DNA of 55,642 bases from a virus, in IMG/VR virus record IMGVR_UViG_3300048023_000226, positions 1-55,642 of that record; one strand, written 5' to 3'. The notes under the pieces are model-generated. The model was not told the DNA's origin. It was given only the letters and a program-made list of their open reading frames with translations, and searched no databases. The translations under genes were made by a program, and so were the position numbers. Of this stretch, positions 1 to 7,197 are shown piece by piece. How positions within the stretch are numbered: the first letter of the stretch is position 1; the number at the start of each line of letters is the position of its first letter.

Positions 1-840
1 AAGTGGAAACCTACCGTTGATGAACAGGGTAATGGTTACGCCGTGATTCGTTTTCTTCCTGCTACGGAAGGTCAAGATCTTCCGTGGGTACGTTACTGGG
101 ACCACGCATTCAAAGGCCCAACCGGACAGTGGTACATCGAGCGTTCACTAACGACTCTAGGTCAGAACGATCCATTAGGTGAGTTGAACTCACGTCTATG
201 GAACTCCGGTATCGAAGAGGATAAGGAAACTGCACGTCGACAGAAGCGTCGTCTACACTACGTTACTAACATCCAAGTTATTAATGATCCTTCTAACCCT
301 GCCAACAACGGCAAGACTTTCATCTATGAGTTTGGTAAGAAGATCTTTGATAAGATTATGGATCAGATGCAACCAGAATTTCCTGGCGAAGAACCAGTAA
401 ACCCATTCGACTTTTGGGCTGGCGCTGACTTCGAACTGAAGATCCGTAATGTTGCGGGATATCGTAACTATGATAAGTCAGACTTCAAGTCTCCTTCTGC
501 ATACCTAGGTTCAGATGAGACTAAACTTGAAGCGGTGTATAACACACTATATGACTTAAACGAGTTTGTAGTACCGGACTATCCGAATGCACACGACGCC
601 AAGTGGTTCAAGACTTATGATGAGTTGAAGAACAAGTTGGAGACCGTACTAGGTCTTGCAACTGGTGTTGGTGCAACTATCAAGAACGAGGCACTTGCGC
701 AGACTGCTGAAGCGGCACCTATGCGTGAGGCGTCAGAACCGACTGTGGTATCTTCTCCTGCTGTTGAGGCTGCACCTTTGGTTGCAGCGGAAGCGGACGA
801 TACACTGTCTTACTTTGCGCAGATGGCTGCGGAGGACTAA
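1..840 (+). CDS. gp32: ssDNA-binding protein gp32 (5' partial)
   Basis: This gene encodes the T4-type single-stranded DNA-binding protein that coats replication intermediates and organises the replisome. The frame is open from base 1, so the true start lies upstream of the window; the in-frame GTG at 43 is an internal valine (GNGYAVIRFLP), not a start. The OB-fold core is recognisable from NGYAVIRFLP, the basic KRRLHYVTNI stretch, GKTFIYEFGKKIFDKI and the later FWAGADFELKIRNVAGYRNYD. The C-terminus is Ala/Glu-rich and acidic, ending in DDTLSYFAQMAAED, as expected for the protein-interaction tail. T4 gp32 has a zinc-binding His-Cys-Cys-Cys site with a CPVC pair. The equivalent position here reads NDPLGELN and has no cysteine, so a T4-like zinc site is absent. 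Identification is firm; about 279 residues are present. Confidence 0.95.
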   Translation, partial: KWKPTVDEQGNGYAVIRFLPATEGQDLPWVRYWDHAFKGPTGQWYIERSLTTLGQNDPLGELNSRLWNSGIEEDKETARRQKRRLHYVTNIQVINDPSNPANNGKTFIYEFGKKIFDKIMDQMQPEFPGEEPVNPFDFWAGADFELKIRNVAGYRNYDKSDFKSPSAYLGSDETKLEAVYNTLYDLNEFVVPDYPNAHDAKWFKTYDELKNKLETVLGLATGVGATIKNEALAQTAEAAPMREASEPTVVSSPAVEAAPLVAAEADDTLSYFAQMAAED

Positions 841-842
841 AA

Positions 843-1106
843 ATGGATACTAATATGATTATTCTAATCCTAGCGGGATTAGTCGCATTTGGTCTGATCT
901 ACCGATCAGTATCAAGTAAACCGGAAAAGACAACGGGTGGGGGTACTTCCCCTACCACTCCGACTCAACCAGATCAGTCTGAGTTGATGTCCTTAACAAA
1001 GGCTCAATTGGTTGAAAGGGCTAGTGATCTTGGAGTGTCTGTACCTAAATCTGCCAACAAGGCAAGGATCGTACAAACGATTATTAATATGTCCAATCCA
1101 AACTAA
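843..1106 (+). CDS. Small membrane protein with C-terminal SAP/Rho-N-like domain
   Basis: An 87-residue protein starts 2 bases after the gp32 stop, with a GGAGG ribosome-binding site inside the gp32 C-terminal codons, so the two genes are probably translationally coupled. Residues about 5-22 (IILILAGLVAFGLIYRSV) form one hydrophobic segment. A Thr/Pro/Gly linker follows. Residues about 48-82 (LMSLTKAQLVERASDLGV...) resemble a SAP/HeH/Rho-N helix-extended-helix motif, a fold that often binds DNA. The predicted layout is a membrane anchor plus a small possible nucleic-acid-binding head. I do not recognise a named homologue. The position next to gp32 suggests, but does not show, a role in tethering DNA or replication to the membrane. 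Confidence 0.7.
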   Translation: MDTNMIILILAGLVAFGLIYRSVSSKPEKTTGGGTSPTTPTQPDQSELMSLTKAQLVERASDLGVSVPKSANKARIVQTIINMSNPN

Positions 1107-1126
1107 TTGATTGTTTGGTAGTATTT

Positions 1127-1152
1127 GGGAGTCTTCGGACTCCCTTTTTTTT
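1127..1152 (+). terminator. Rho-independent terminator after gp32 operon
   Basis: A perfect 7-bp stem (GGGAGTC/GACTCCC) with a TTCG tetraloop is followed by eight T residues. It ends the plus-strand gp32 unit. The T-run reaches the stop codon of the convergent minus-strand gene at 1151. Confidence 0.93.
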
Positions 1153-2752
1153 ATCTACCAAATGCTAAAATGTTTGGATCTGCACCGTCAGTTGAAGTGA
1201 CTCCGGTATGTACATGAGTTTCACCCCCGCCTCCACCTGAAGTGTTGGTTGAATTGTTACTGTTATCCTGTATAATTATTGGATTGTCGCTTGTTTTATT
1301 ATTCTCTTTTACTGCTTTATCCAATTCTGATCCAGTCATAGGTTTCACTGCGGCCGCATCTCCCTTCAGTATCGTTTCTCCCTTCAGTATATAATCAAAC
1401 CCCTTGGCGTTTTCCGACCCAGCTGCAAGTAATGCTAAATTTTTAGGAGCAAGTGTCTCTAAAACTCTTGCTATTATATCTCCCAACCATTCCCTCAGAT
1501 CTTTAAATGGTTTATTAATAGCAGTAAAGATACCTACAATTCCCTCGATGAAATCTCCAGATATTAATTTTTTAAATCCACCGATGAGATCTCCAAATAT
1601 ATCACTTGCATAGGTACCTATACTTTCAATTACACCAAATAATTTTTCGGATAATACCAAGTACATATCACTAAAACTAAAAGAGGAGAGATATTCTTGA
1701 ATTCCTTCGAACCCAAGTTTTCCAGAAATCCATCCAATTGCGCCCTTAACCATATCCAATAGATCAGTAACAAAAAATGTAAACAAGTCGTCAACTAAAT
1801 TTTTAAATGTGTCAAATATTCCAGATCCGCTTTTTATGCTATCGAATACTGACTTAACCGACACTATAATTCCTGCGATAGGATAAAATAATCTACCGGC
1901 AAGACCAGCAAAGGTTTTAAAAATACCGGAGAATTTCGACAGATATCCACCAACAGACTTAAATGTTTTTGTAATACTTTCAATAATTTTTCCTATAGGT
2001 CCTTTACCTTTACCCCCAAATAAGTCCTTCATAAATTGCAAGGCTTTACCTAATCTACCGTCTGGATTAATAGTGAATGCATTTTTTAAAGTTTTACCTA
2101 CACTAGAACCTATCTCCTTTATCCTAGTTCCAAGATTTTTTATCCCCTCAACGAAACTAATGAAAAGTCCTTGTACGGGACCTAGACGATTGGCTATGCC
2201 GCCCAGTAACTTTGTAACAGGGGTTAGATATGCCATGAAGGAACCGAAGGCAGCGCCGAGAGATGCGGCTAAGAGACCACCGATAAGTCCTACGGATCTT
2301 AACATTTCTCCTATTCTAAGACCTTCCTTTTTTGGCTCCGACTCATTCTTATCATCCTTTTTAGACTCTGAAAGAGCACGGATGGCATCTAACAAATCAT
2401 TCTGCCATTGTTGTTGCTCTCTCCGTTCTTCTAAAGAATCTCCTGTGGCGACAGGGTCTGGTCGAATCGGACCTACGAATGACGGATCTGGAGCTCTTTC
2501 AACGACTAAAGAATCTTTTTCAACAGAAACGCCCTTTTGCAGTTTGCGTCTAATGTAACCAAGATGACCAAACATTTGACTAAGGATATTTTCGCTACGA
2601 CCAGTACGCATGACAACGTCTTCCATAACAGCTATCAATCTGTCAGAATTATCAATATTCAATCTGTTCTGGTCGTATTGTCCCGATCTAACAGATGCCA
2701 TTTTTTGGTCAACTGATTTTAAGTTGTCGGACACTTCTTTGAGAGTAGACAT
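1151..2752 (-). CDS. Probable tail tape measure protein
   Basis: A 533-residue protein is the last gene of the minus-strand unit. The N-terminal ~75 residues are polar and helical. A charged segment (about 105-145) precedes hydrophobic, glycine-rich stretches at about 153-176 and 287-305, separated by amphipathic helices with repeated SVGKTLK/FKSVGGYLSK-like patterns. The tail is disordered and Gly-rich, ending near THVHTG. Long amphipathic helices with membrane-like segments are typical of tape measure proteins, which set tail length and pass through the tube. The length is close to the 590 residues of T4 gp29. The strongest contextual evidence is its place directly after a gp26-family chaperone with a frameshifted extension, the classic chaperone-chaperone-tape measure order of long-tailed phages. 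AAGGA lies upstream of the ATG. No direct gp29 sequence match was recognised, so another hub or structural role is possible. Confidence 0.6.
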   Translation of the reverse strand: MSTLKEVSDNLKSVDQKMASVRSGQYDQNRLNIDNSDRLIAVMEDVVMRTGRSENILSQMFGHLGYIRRKLQKGVSVEKDSLVVERAPDPSFVGPIRPDPVATGDSLEERREQQQWQNDLLDAIRALSESKKDDKNESEPKKEGLRIGEMLRSVGLIGGLLAASLGAAFGSFMAYLTPVTKLLGGIANRLGPVQGLFISFVEGIKNLGTRIKEIGSSVGKTLKNAFTINPDGRLGKALQFMKDLFGGKGKGPIGKIIESITKTFKSVGGYLSKFSGIFKTFAGLAGRLFYPIAGIIVSVKSVFDSIKSGSGIFDTFKNLVDDLFTFFVTDLLDMVKGAIGWISGKLGFEGIQEYLSSFSFSDMYLVLSEKLFGVIESIGTYASDIFGDLIGGFKKLISGDFIEGIVGIFTAINKPFKDLREWLGDIIARVLETLAPKNLALLAAGSENAKGFDYILKGETILKGDAAAVKPMTGSELDKAVKENNKTSDNPIIIQDNSNNSTNTSGGGGGETHVHTGVTSTDGADPNILAFGR

Positions 2753-2755
2753 TTA

Positions 2756-2944
2756 TTATCCTTGTTGTTTCGCCCTTTCGTTTTTCTCTTTGATGTCTTC
2801 TATCAACATCATTAAGTAGATCTCTCTCTCCCACGGAATCATTGTTTCGACCTCTTCCAGTGAGTAATTAAAGTTGTTAAGAAGCTGGAAGTTAACTTGA
2901 TAGTAATTTGTCAAGTTATCATGAGAGAGATTTACTAAAAAAAA
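2756..2944 (-). CDS. -1 frameshift extension of the gp26-family tail chaperone
   Basis: Directly after the T-run at the end of the gp26-family gene, the -1 frame is open for 60 codons, from TTA at 2938-2936 to TAA at 2758-2756, five bases before the tape measure ATG. The product reads LVNLSHDNLTNYYQVNFQLL and then NYSLEEVETMIPWEREIYLM, ending in a charged tail. It has no ATG near its beginning; the first is about residue 33, which would leave only 28 residues. Translation is therefore best explained by -1 slippage, giving a fusion of about 295 residues. The helical 'YSLEEVETMIPWEREIY' segment resembles the C-terminal extensions of frameshifted tail assembly chaperones (lambda G/GT type). The slip itself is inferred; initiation at an internal TTG is the alternative. 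Confidence 0.72.
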   Translation of the reverse strand, partial: FFLVNLSHDNLTNYYQVNFQLLNNFNYSLEEVETMIPWEREIYLMMLIEDIKEKNERAKQQG

Positions 2945-3642
2945 TCATCCATCCCCTTTAGTGTTCTTTCATTCGCATGGCCACAAGACGTACATTCAAA
3001 TTTAACATCTTGTGTTACGCTAGGAACCGAATTGATAAATTCAGATACTTTCGCAAACTGATCTGAAGTCATAGAGTCAATGAATTCTGACACGTCTTCT
3101 TTTGACTGATCATTCATAGAGATTCGTTCTTCGTCTGTCAACACTGCTTCCATACAAACGACTAATAACTCCCATAGACCCTCTGTCGTTGTTTCGGTAG
3201 ACAACAATGAATCATTGTTCAAGAACTCTTCATATGATGGATAACGCATCTGTATAGAAACACTATCAGTAATTTCGATCAGATTATTTGTTGTCTCCCC
3301 ACTCATCTTAATGTCATCAAGCTCAACCGAAACCTTATTTGCTTCACCGCATTCACTACATGATACCTGAATATCTGCGGATTCGCCTACCGACTTGGCA
3401 CGAATTTTTGTAAATAGATAGTCTACATCGAATGTAGTCAATGTACCTTCCAAAGGTTCTTCAACACAAGCGTCGATAGTTCGCAATATCGCACGTACCA
3501 TATCTTTGCGCTCTTGTGTTTCATATGCAATCAGGAGGTTTTTCTGTTCCTTTACTAGGAAAGGTCTAAATGTAGTCTTCTGTCCTGTAGACGGTACTTC
3601 AATGCTATAACTTGGGTTTTCATTCAGTTTTGGTAATGCCAT
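2935..3642 (-). CDS. gp26: gp26-family baseplate hub/tail assembly chaperone
   Basis: A 235-residue protein matches the T4_baseplate (gp26) family in its opening (a KEQKNLLIAYET-like segment near 31-42), overall size and two zinc-ribbon half sites: CSEC at residues 95-98 and CTSC at 217-220. The family is annotated as a baseplate hub subunit or assembly chaperone. The gene follows the tail-tube-like gene and precedes the tape measure gene. AGGA lies upstream of ATG at 3642. The 3' end carries an eight-T slippery run directly before TAG, so a minor product extended by 60 residues in the -1 frame is likely. That arrangement fits a tail assembly chaperone better than a purely structural subunit. 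Confidence 0.82.
   Translation of the reverse strand: MALPKLNENPSYSIEVPSTGQKTTFRPFLVKEQKNLLIAYETQERKDMVRAILRTIDACVEEPLEGTLTTFDVDYLFTKIRAKSVGESADIQVSCSECGEANKVSVELDDIKMSGETTNNLIEITDSVSIQMRYPSYEEFLNNDSLLSTETTTEGLWELLVVCMEAVLTDEERISMNDQSKEDVSEFIDSMTSDQFAKVSEFINSVPSVTQDVKFECTSCGHANERTLKGMDDFF
2937..2944 (-). promoter_or_regulatory. Slippery heptamer T TTT TTT for programmed -1 frameshift
   Basis: On the coding (minus) strand the last codons of the gp26-family gene are GAT GAT TTT TTT TAG. The eight-T run gives a perfect X XXY YYZ heptamer (T TTT TTT) placed immediately before the stop. A -1 slip there bypasses TAG and enters the 60-codon extension frame. Confidence 0.72.
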
Positions 3643-3662
3643 GATTTATCCTATAATGTATA

Positions 3663-4283
3663 TTAAATTAATCCACCTAGATTTATATTGATACTAGGAT
3701 CAAACAACTCTCTTTCATCCTTGATTACTTCATAGTCGGTATATGAAAGTTGTACAGTACACTCGACCAATTGACCGTCATTAGACAGTGGGATTGCTGC
3801 AATAGATGTTGGAAACGCCTCTATTAGTTTTACACTGTATATAGACTTATTTCCCACATCTAGATTTATATCAAATGGACCTATATCGAATCCAAATCTT
3901 GCTAAAGGTTTTTGTAGTTGGCGAATGTTGACATCAAAGGTGTAGTTGTTCTTATAGTTAACCTCACCTCTTTTTATGTCGGTGTATATTAACTTGGTCC
4001 ATTCATCAAAGTATCTACGGACACCATAGTCATTCAGCACATAGAAAGTCATCGTGACATCCTCTACACCAAATCCATTCACCACCTTCTCTTGAAATAT
4101 ACCGACTGTCCTATCCAGGCTCATCATTTGACGGCCAGGCAGACTTACCTCTTTACATAAGACATTAAGTGTGTCCGATGAGGTATTCTTATCCAAGGTA
4201 GGTAGATTGACCGCGAACTGGTTCGCCATTGCGATACCATTCTTTGCTATCAGTTTACTTTTTAACTCTTCTATTCCTGCCAT
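3663..4283 (-). CDS. gp54: gp19-fold tail tube family protein, probable gp54 tube initiator
   Basis: A 206-residue protein carries the signatures of the T4 gp19 tail-tube family: LCKEVSLPGRQMMSLDRTVG, a VEDVTMTFYVLNDYGVRRYFDEW core and a terminal LSYTDYEVI strand. T4-like phages have two proteins of this fold: the tube itself (gp19), usually located after gp17-gp18, and the baseplate tube initiator gp54. This copy lies with hub-assembly genes, well away from the sheath region that should follow the window, so gp54 is the better guess. It is shorter than T4 gp54 (320 residues). It starts 2 bases downstream of its neighbour's stop, in the same unit. It could instead be the main tail tube protein. 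Confidence 0.7.
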   Translation of the reverse strand: MAGIEELKSKLIAKNGIAMANQFAVNLPTLDKNTSSDTLNVLCKEVSLPGRQMMSLDRTVGIFQEKVVNGFGVEDVTMTFYVLNDYGVRRYFDEWTKLIYTDIKRGEVNYKNNYTFDVNIRQLQKPLARFGFDIGPFDINLDVGNKSIYSVKLIEAFPTSIAAIPLSNDGQLVECTVQLSYTDYEVIKDERELFDPSININLGGLI

Positions 4284-4285
4284 TT

Positions 4286-4876
4286 CTATTCGCCTATCAT
4301 CTGTTTAGAGTCGTAGTAGACCTTCTTAGAGTTTGCCTTACGGAAGTCTGCGGTCGGTAGGAATGTAGCGATCTCCCACTCTGGTGCAGGTACCATTGCG
4401 AACTTACTTTGTACGTGTTCATTCAAATAATGTTTGAAGCACGGTTTAAAGTACTTCAACTTACTTGTCTTGACCAACAACTCATACGACATCTTGAATC
4501 GAGTAGAACTGTTGAACTTAGTATTCGTGGTGATATCCATCAACGCATCCAACATCTTCGCACGTAGGATAGGTGGAAGGTAGTGTAGGTTCAACCCATA
4601 GAACCCACCTTCTGCCGGACCTACTACGACGACTAATGGAAATGTGTCATAGTACGGTAATGTATCTTTATGTTTCGGATCGTAGAAAAACATGTACATA
4701 CTACCAACGATTTCTTGACCCGTTTGCTTCAACGGATCTTCTTTCATCAAGGCCTCGCGCTTGATACTGCGCATATTCTTGATCTTCTTACGAAACCATT
4801 CTCGCGATTCTTTGGTACGAGGAGTAATACCCGCACGGAACGCTTGTAGTTCTAATCGTTGAAATATGTTAGACAT
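4286..4876 (-). CDS. Conserved T4-like virion-associated protein (possible DNA end protector gp2)
   Basis: A 196-residue basic protein with a central block FFYDPKHKDTLPYYDTFPLV followed by FYGLNLHYLPPILRAKMLDALM. I recall this block from marine T4-like phages, where such proteins are labelled structural or 'DNA end protector gp2'; I cannot confirm that label from sequence alone. The N-terminus is rich in Arg/Lys. The gene follows head-completion gp4, which supports a role in head or tail completion, and it has its own late promoter 28 bases upstream of the ATG. No catalytic motif was seen. Confidence 0.65.
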   Translation of the reverse strand: MSNIFQRLELQAFRAGITPRTKESREWFRKKIKNMRSIKREALMKEDPLKQTGQEIVGSMYMFFYDPKHKDTLPYYDTFPLVVVVGPAEGGFYGLNLHYLPPILRAKMLDALMDITTNTKFNSSTRFKMSYELLVKTSKLKYFKPCFKHYLNEHVQSKFAMVPAPEWEIATFLPTADFRKANSKKVYYDSKQMIGE

Positions 4877-4903
4877 GTCGCTACCGTAAAAAATTCGTAC
4901 TTC

Positions 4904-4911
4904 TATTTATA
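4904..4911 (-). promoter_or_regulatory. T4-type late promoter (minus strand)
   Basis: A perfect TATAAATA on the minus strand lies 28 bases upstream of the ATG at 4876. It overlaps the last codons of the preceding gp4 gene, so it is an internal promoter for the downstream tail-tube, chaperone and tape measure genes. Confidence 0.75.
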
Positions 4912-5425
4912 CCGATTTTTTCTTCTTTCTGAACGGCGGTAGTTTCTTTAGTGGTTTTTTAGTACGCATACGTTGGGTAGACTTGGGCATGATACCCATA
5001 GCGGTGAGTTCGTTCTCTGTCCATATCTCAAAGTGATACCCTCTATCCTTTGCGTATTCGGATGCTGCCTTCCACTTGGATTGGTTCTTGACGTACGTCA
5101 TACCCTCGTTCAATAGAGTGTGACGGGACTTTCCCTGCTTGCGTTCAGGACGTAGGGTCTGCTTATGGGGTTTGACCTCGACCAGTACAACACGTCCAGA
5201 CTTGTACTTGATAACGAAGTCCATGAAGTATCGATGCGGCTTCTTATCAGTCTCACAGATGTAGGGGATTACCAACTCTTCGGACATCCATTGTACCACG
5301 TCCAGACTGTCATCACACCATTTCATAACGTGTCGTTCCCACCCCGAACGGTAGACGACATTGTCCACGTCCCCAGCATACTTCTCTGGGTTCTTTGGTT
5401 TGAACCGTCCTTTATATGTCTTCAC
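4907..5425 (-). CDS. gp4: Head completion protein gp4
   Basis: A 172-residue protein matches T4 gp4, which finishes the packaged head before tail joining and has a TnsA-like nuclease fold. The start KTYKGRFKPKNPEKYAGDV, then VYRSGWERHVMKW and the following HRYFMDFVIKY are characteristic. PD-(D/E)XK-type residues can be assigned as E30 (in SGWE), D69 (in YFMDF) and E83-V-K85 (in LVEVKP). The C-terminus is very Lys/Arg-rich. The gene overlaps the end of the upstream methyltransferase by 14 bases. Its length is close to T4's ~150 residues, with a basic extension. Confidence 0.9.
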   Translation of the reverse strand: MKTYKGRFKPKNPEKYAGDVDNVVYRSGWERHVMKWCDDSLDVVQWMSEELVIPYICETDKKPHRYFMDFVIKYKSGRVVLVEVKPHKQTLRPERKQGKSRHTLLNEGMTYVKNQSKWKAASEYAKDRGYHFEIWTENELTAMGIMPKSTQRMRTKKPLKKLPPFRKKKKSV

Positions 5426-6014
5426 GTTTTAATAACACCATGTGGTTCATACGATCGGTAGCAGGGTACGTGAACTCACGTTCTATTTCGTATGGAAAGT
5501 CTGATTTGGATAGAAAATGTTGTACCAATCTTTTTGGATTAGGTGAGTCTATCTTCTCATCCATTGACAGTCGGCCGACGTAGTCGTCGAATAGAATGTA
5601 CTTGGGGTGTGATTGTTGACATAGGTTCAAGTCCCGTGACATACCATCGATGCTGTGATCGCCATCAATGAATATCATATCATAGTGGGACACCTTAGAT
5701 GGGTCGAGATCGTGTGAACTCATGTGAGTGAACTCGAACCTATCGGGGTACATATCAATGAGTTTATTAGCGTTGACCGCTGTATGGTCGTATTGGCATA
5801 TATCAATCGAATGATATTTAAGCGAGGTGTCGGTGTTTAGAAAAACGTATGCGCTGTGTCCGTAGTTGAATCCTATCTCCAAGATGTTTTTGGAACGAGT
5901 CATCTTCAATATTACATATACCATTCGGCAGGTCATGTCGTTTGGTATAACATGACCTTCTTCATAAGGCGGCCATCCATCGGTAAGGAATTTGGTATCG
6001 TTTACTAAGTTCAT
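5412..6014 (-). CDS. Class I SAM-dependent methyltransferase (Methyltransf_24-like)
   Basis: A 200-residue Rossmann-fold methyltransferase. Motif I is NILEIGFNYGHSA (about 43-55), the acidic end of strand 2 is SIDICQYD (69-76), and there is a MIFIDGDHS block (113-121) and an LFDDY motif (141-145). These match the Methyltransf_24 type that acts on small molecules or sugars; no DNA-methylase NPPY motif is present. It is the first gene of the minus-strand late unit, with a late promoter 28 bases upstream, and overlaps gp4. The substrate is unknown. With two glycosyltransferases in the window, O-methylation of a virion or host glycan is one option. Confidence 0.8.
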   Translation of the reverse strand: MNLVNDTKFLTDGWPPYEEGHVIPNDMTCRMVYVILKMTRSKNILEIGFNYGHSAYVFLNTDTSLKYHSIDICQYDHTAVNANKLIDMYPDRFEFTHMSSHDLDPSKVSHYDMIFIDGDHSIDGMSRDLNLCQQSHPKYILFDDYVGRLSMDEKIDSPNPKRLVQHFLSKSDFPYEIEREFTYPATDRMNHMVLLKREDI

Positions 6015-6024
6015 TGTTTTTATG

Positions 6025-6032
6025 TATAAATA
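6025..6032 (+). promoter_or_regulatory. T4-type late promoter for the gp48 operon
   Basis: TATAAATA followed by G lies 35 bases upstream of the gp48 ATG. It faces the minus-strand late promoter at 6042-6049 across only nine bases. Confidence 0.85.
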
Positions 6033-6041
6033 GTCAAACAG

Positions 6042-6049
6042 TATTTATA
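6042..6049 (-). promoter_or_regulatory. T4-type late promoter for the minus-strand tail unit
   Basis: The plus strand reads TATTTATA, so the minus strand is a perfect TATAAATA, 28 bases upstream of the methyltransferase ATG at 6014. It is a mirror copy of the element at 6025. Confidence 0.85.
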
Positions 6050-6066
6050 AACATAGGTTCACCCTC

Positions 6067-7197
6067 ATGGCTATACTAGAATTTTTGTCGGAAATATTCG
6101 ATCTATCACCCGAAGAAAAAACCGAAGCAGCAAAGAAAGAAGAACAACCACAGAATGTTGCTGATAAAGCTCCATCTAAATTAATATTTCCTGTCCATTC
6201 TCAAGACAGGTATGGCGCAAGCATATCCTTTAAAATATTTGAGATAGTCCCGCCGGGTCTTACTTCTAGCGCTGCAGATGTTGCTTCTACTCTACAGGGA
6301 GATGAAGAATATAGAAAGTTATTAAATGAAGAAGACGAATTAAAGACTAAGAGAAGGGATGGAGAACTAACCGACGCTCAGTACGAAAGAAAGTCTAAAG
6401 AAAATAAGAAGGCTATTGATAACAGATTCGTCGAGAAAGGGGGTGAGTTATCCTTTACTAGTAGTGAAATGAGAGACACCGATGAATCTGTAAAGTTGTA
6501 TTTACCTGTATCACTGCAACAAAATGACGGTCTTAATTATGCAACACCTGAACTGGGTGCTATAGGTGCTGGACTTGCCCAACAATTCAGTGGAGGTAAA
6601 GGTATCCTAGGAGCCTTAGCGGACACCGCATCAAAAGGAATGACGGGAGTCATGGATTTTGCTATGGGTAACCTATCTGGTGCTCAGGCAGCACTTGCGA
6701 TGAACAAGATGGCAACGAGAATAGGTAAGGCTGGCGGAGTTAGCGCAGAGGCGAATATGGCATCATCTCTAGTGGGTGGTGTAACCGTGAACCCTAACGT
6801 ACGTGCATTATTCAAGGGTGTGAACATAAGAGAGTTTTCATTCGCATTCAAATTTATTGCAAAGAGTGCTGAAGAAGCAAAGGCAGTCAAGAAAATTATT
6901 CGAAGATTTCGTATGTATGCCTATCCGGAATCAATTGATGTTGGTGGTGTTAGTGCGGGTTATAAATTCCCACACATGTTCGAATTAGATATTATGTATC
7001 AACCGAAAGAAGGATCTCCGGTTCGTGTTGGTAATCGAATGAAAAAGTGTTACCTAAAGTCAATCGCTACTAACTACAATGCCAGTAGTATGGCATTTCA
7101 CCCAGACGGTCAACCTGTAGAAATCGACCTATCATTAAACTTCGTCGAAGAGAGAACACTGACCCGCGCAGATATTATGGAGGATGATGGATACTAA
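6067..7197 (+). CDS. gp48: Baseplate tail-tube cap protein gp48
   Basis: A 376-residue protein close to the T4 gp48 length (364). gp48 sits on the baseplate hub and seeds the tail tube. The N-terminal third is charged and probably helical, with a Glu/Lys-rich region near 90-120. The middle is Gly/Ala-rich. The C-terminal domain (about 245-376) has gp19-like strand features: FSFAFKFIAKSAEEAKAVKK, then FPHMFELDIMY, CYLKSIATNYN, and a final VEIDLSLNFVEERTLTRADI. It opens the plus-strand baseplate operon. Its stop overlaps the next ATG by one base (TAATG). Assignment as gp48 rather than gp54 rests on length and on the operon with gp53-gp27-gp5. Confidence 0.78.
   Translation: MAILEFLSEIFDLSPEEKTEAAKKEEQPQNVADKAPSKLIFPVHSQDRYGASISFKIFEIVPPGLTSSAADVASTLQGDEEYRKLLNEEDELKTKRRDGELTDAQYERKSKENKKAIDNRFVEKGGELSFTSSEMRDTDESVKLYLPVSLQQNDGLNYATPELGAIGAGLAQQFSGGKGILGALADTASKGMTGVMDFAMGNLSGAQAALAMNKMATRIGKAGGVSAEANMASSLVGGVTVNPNVRALFKGVNIREFSFAFKFIAKSAEEAKAVKKIIRRFRMYAYPESIDVGGVSAGYKFPHMFELDIMYQPKEGSPVRVGNRMKKCYLKSIATNYNASSMAFHPDGQPVEIDLSLNFVEERTLTRADIMEDDGY

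Noticed and set aside
43-45. GTG at 43 as the gp32 start
   Set aside because: The frame continues upstream to base 1 with conserved gp32 residues (KWKPTVDEQGNGYA), so the gene is truncated by the window edge.
1404-2819. Plus-strand open frames opposite the tape measure gene (1404-1613, 2073-2558, 2610-2819)
   Set aside because: No ribosome-binding sites or recognisable domains; the minus-strand gene is continuous and lies in an operon.
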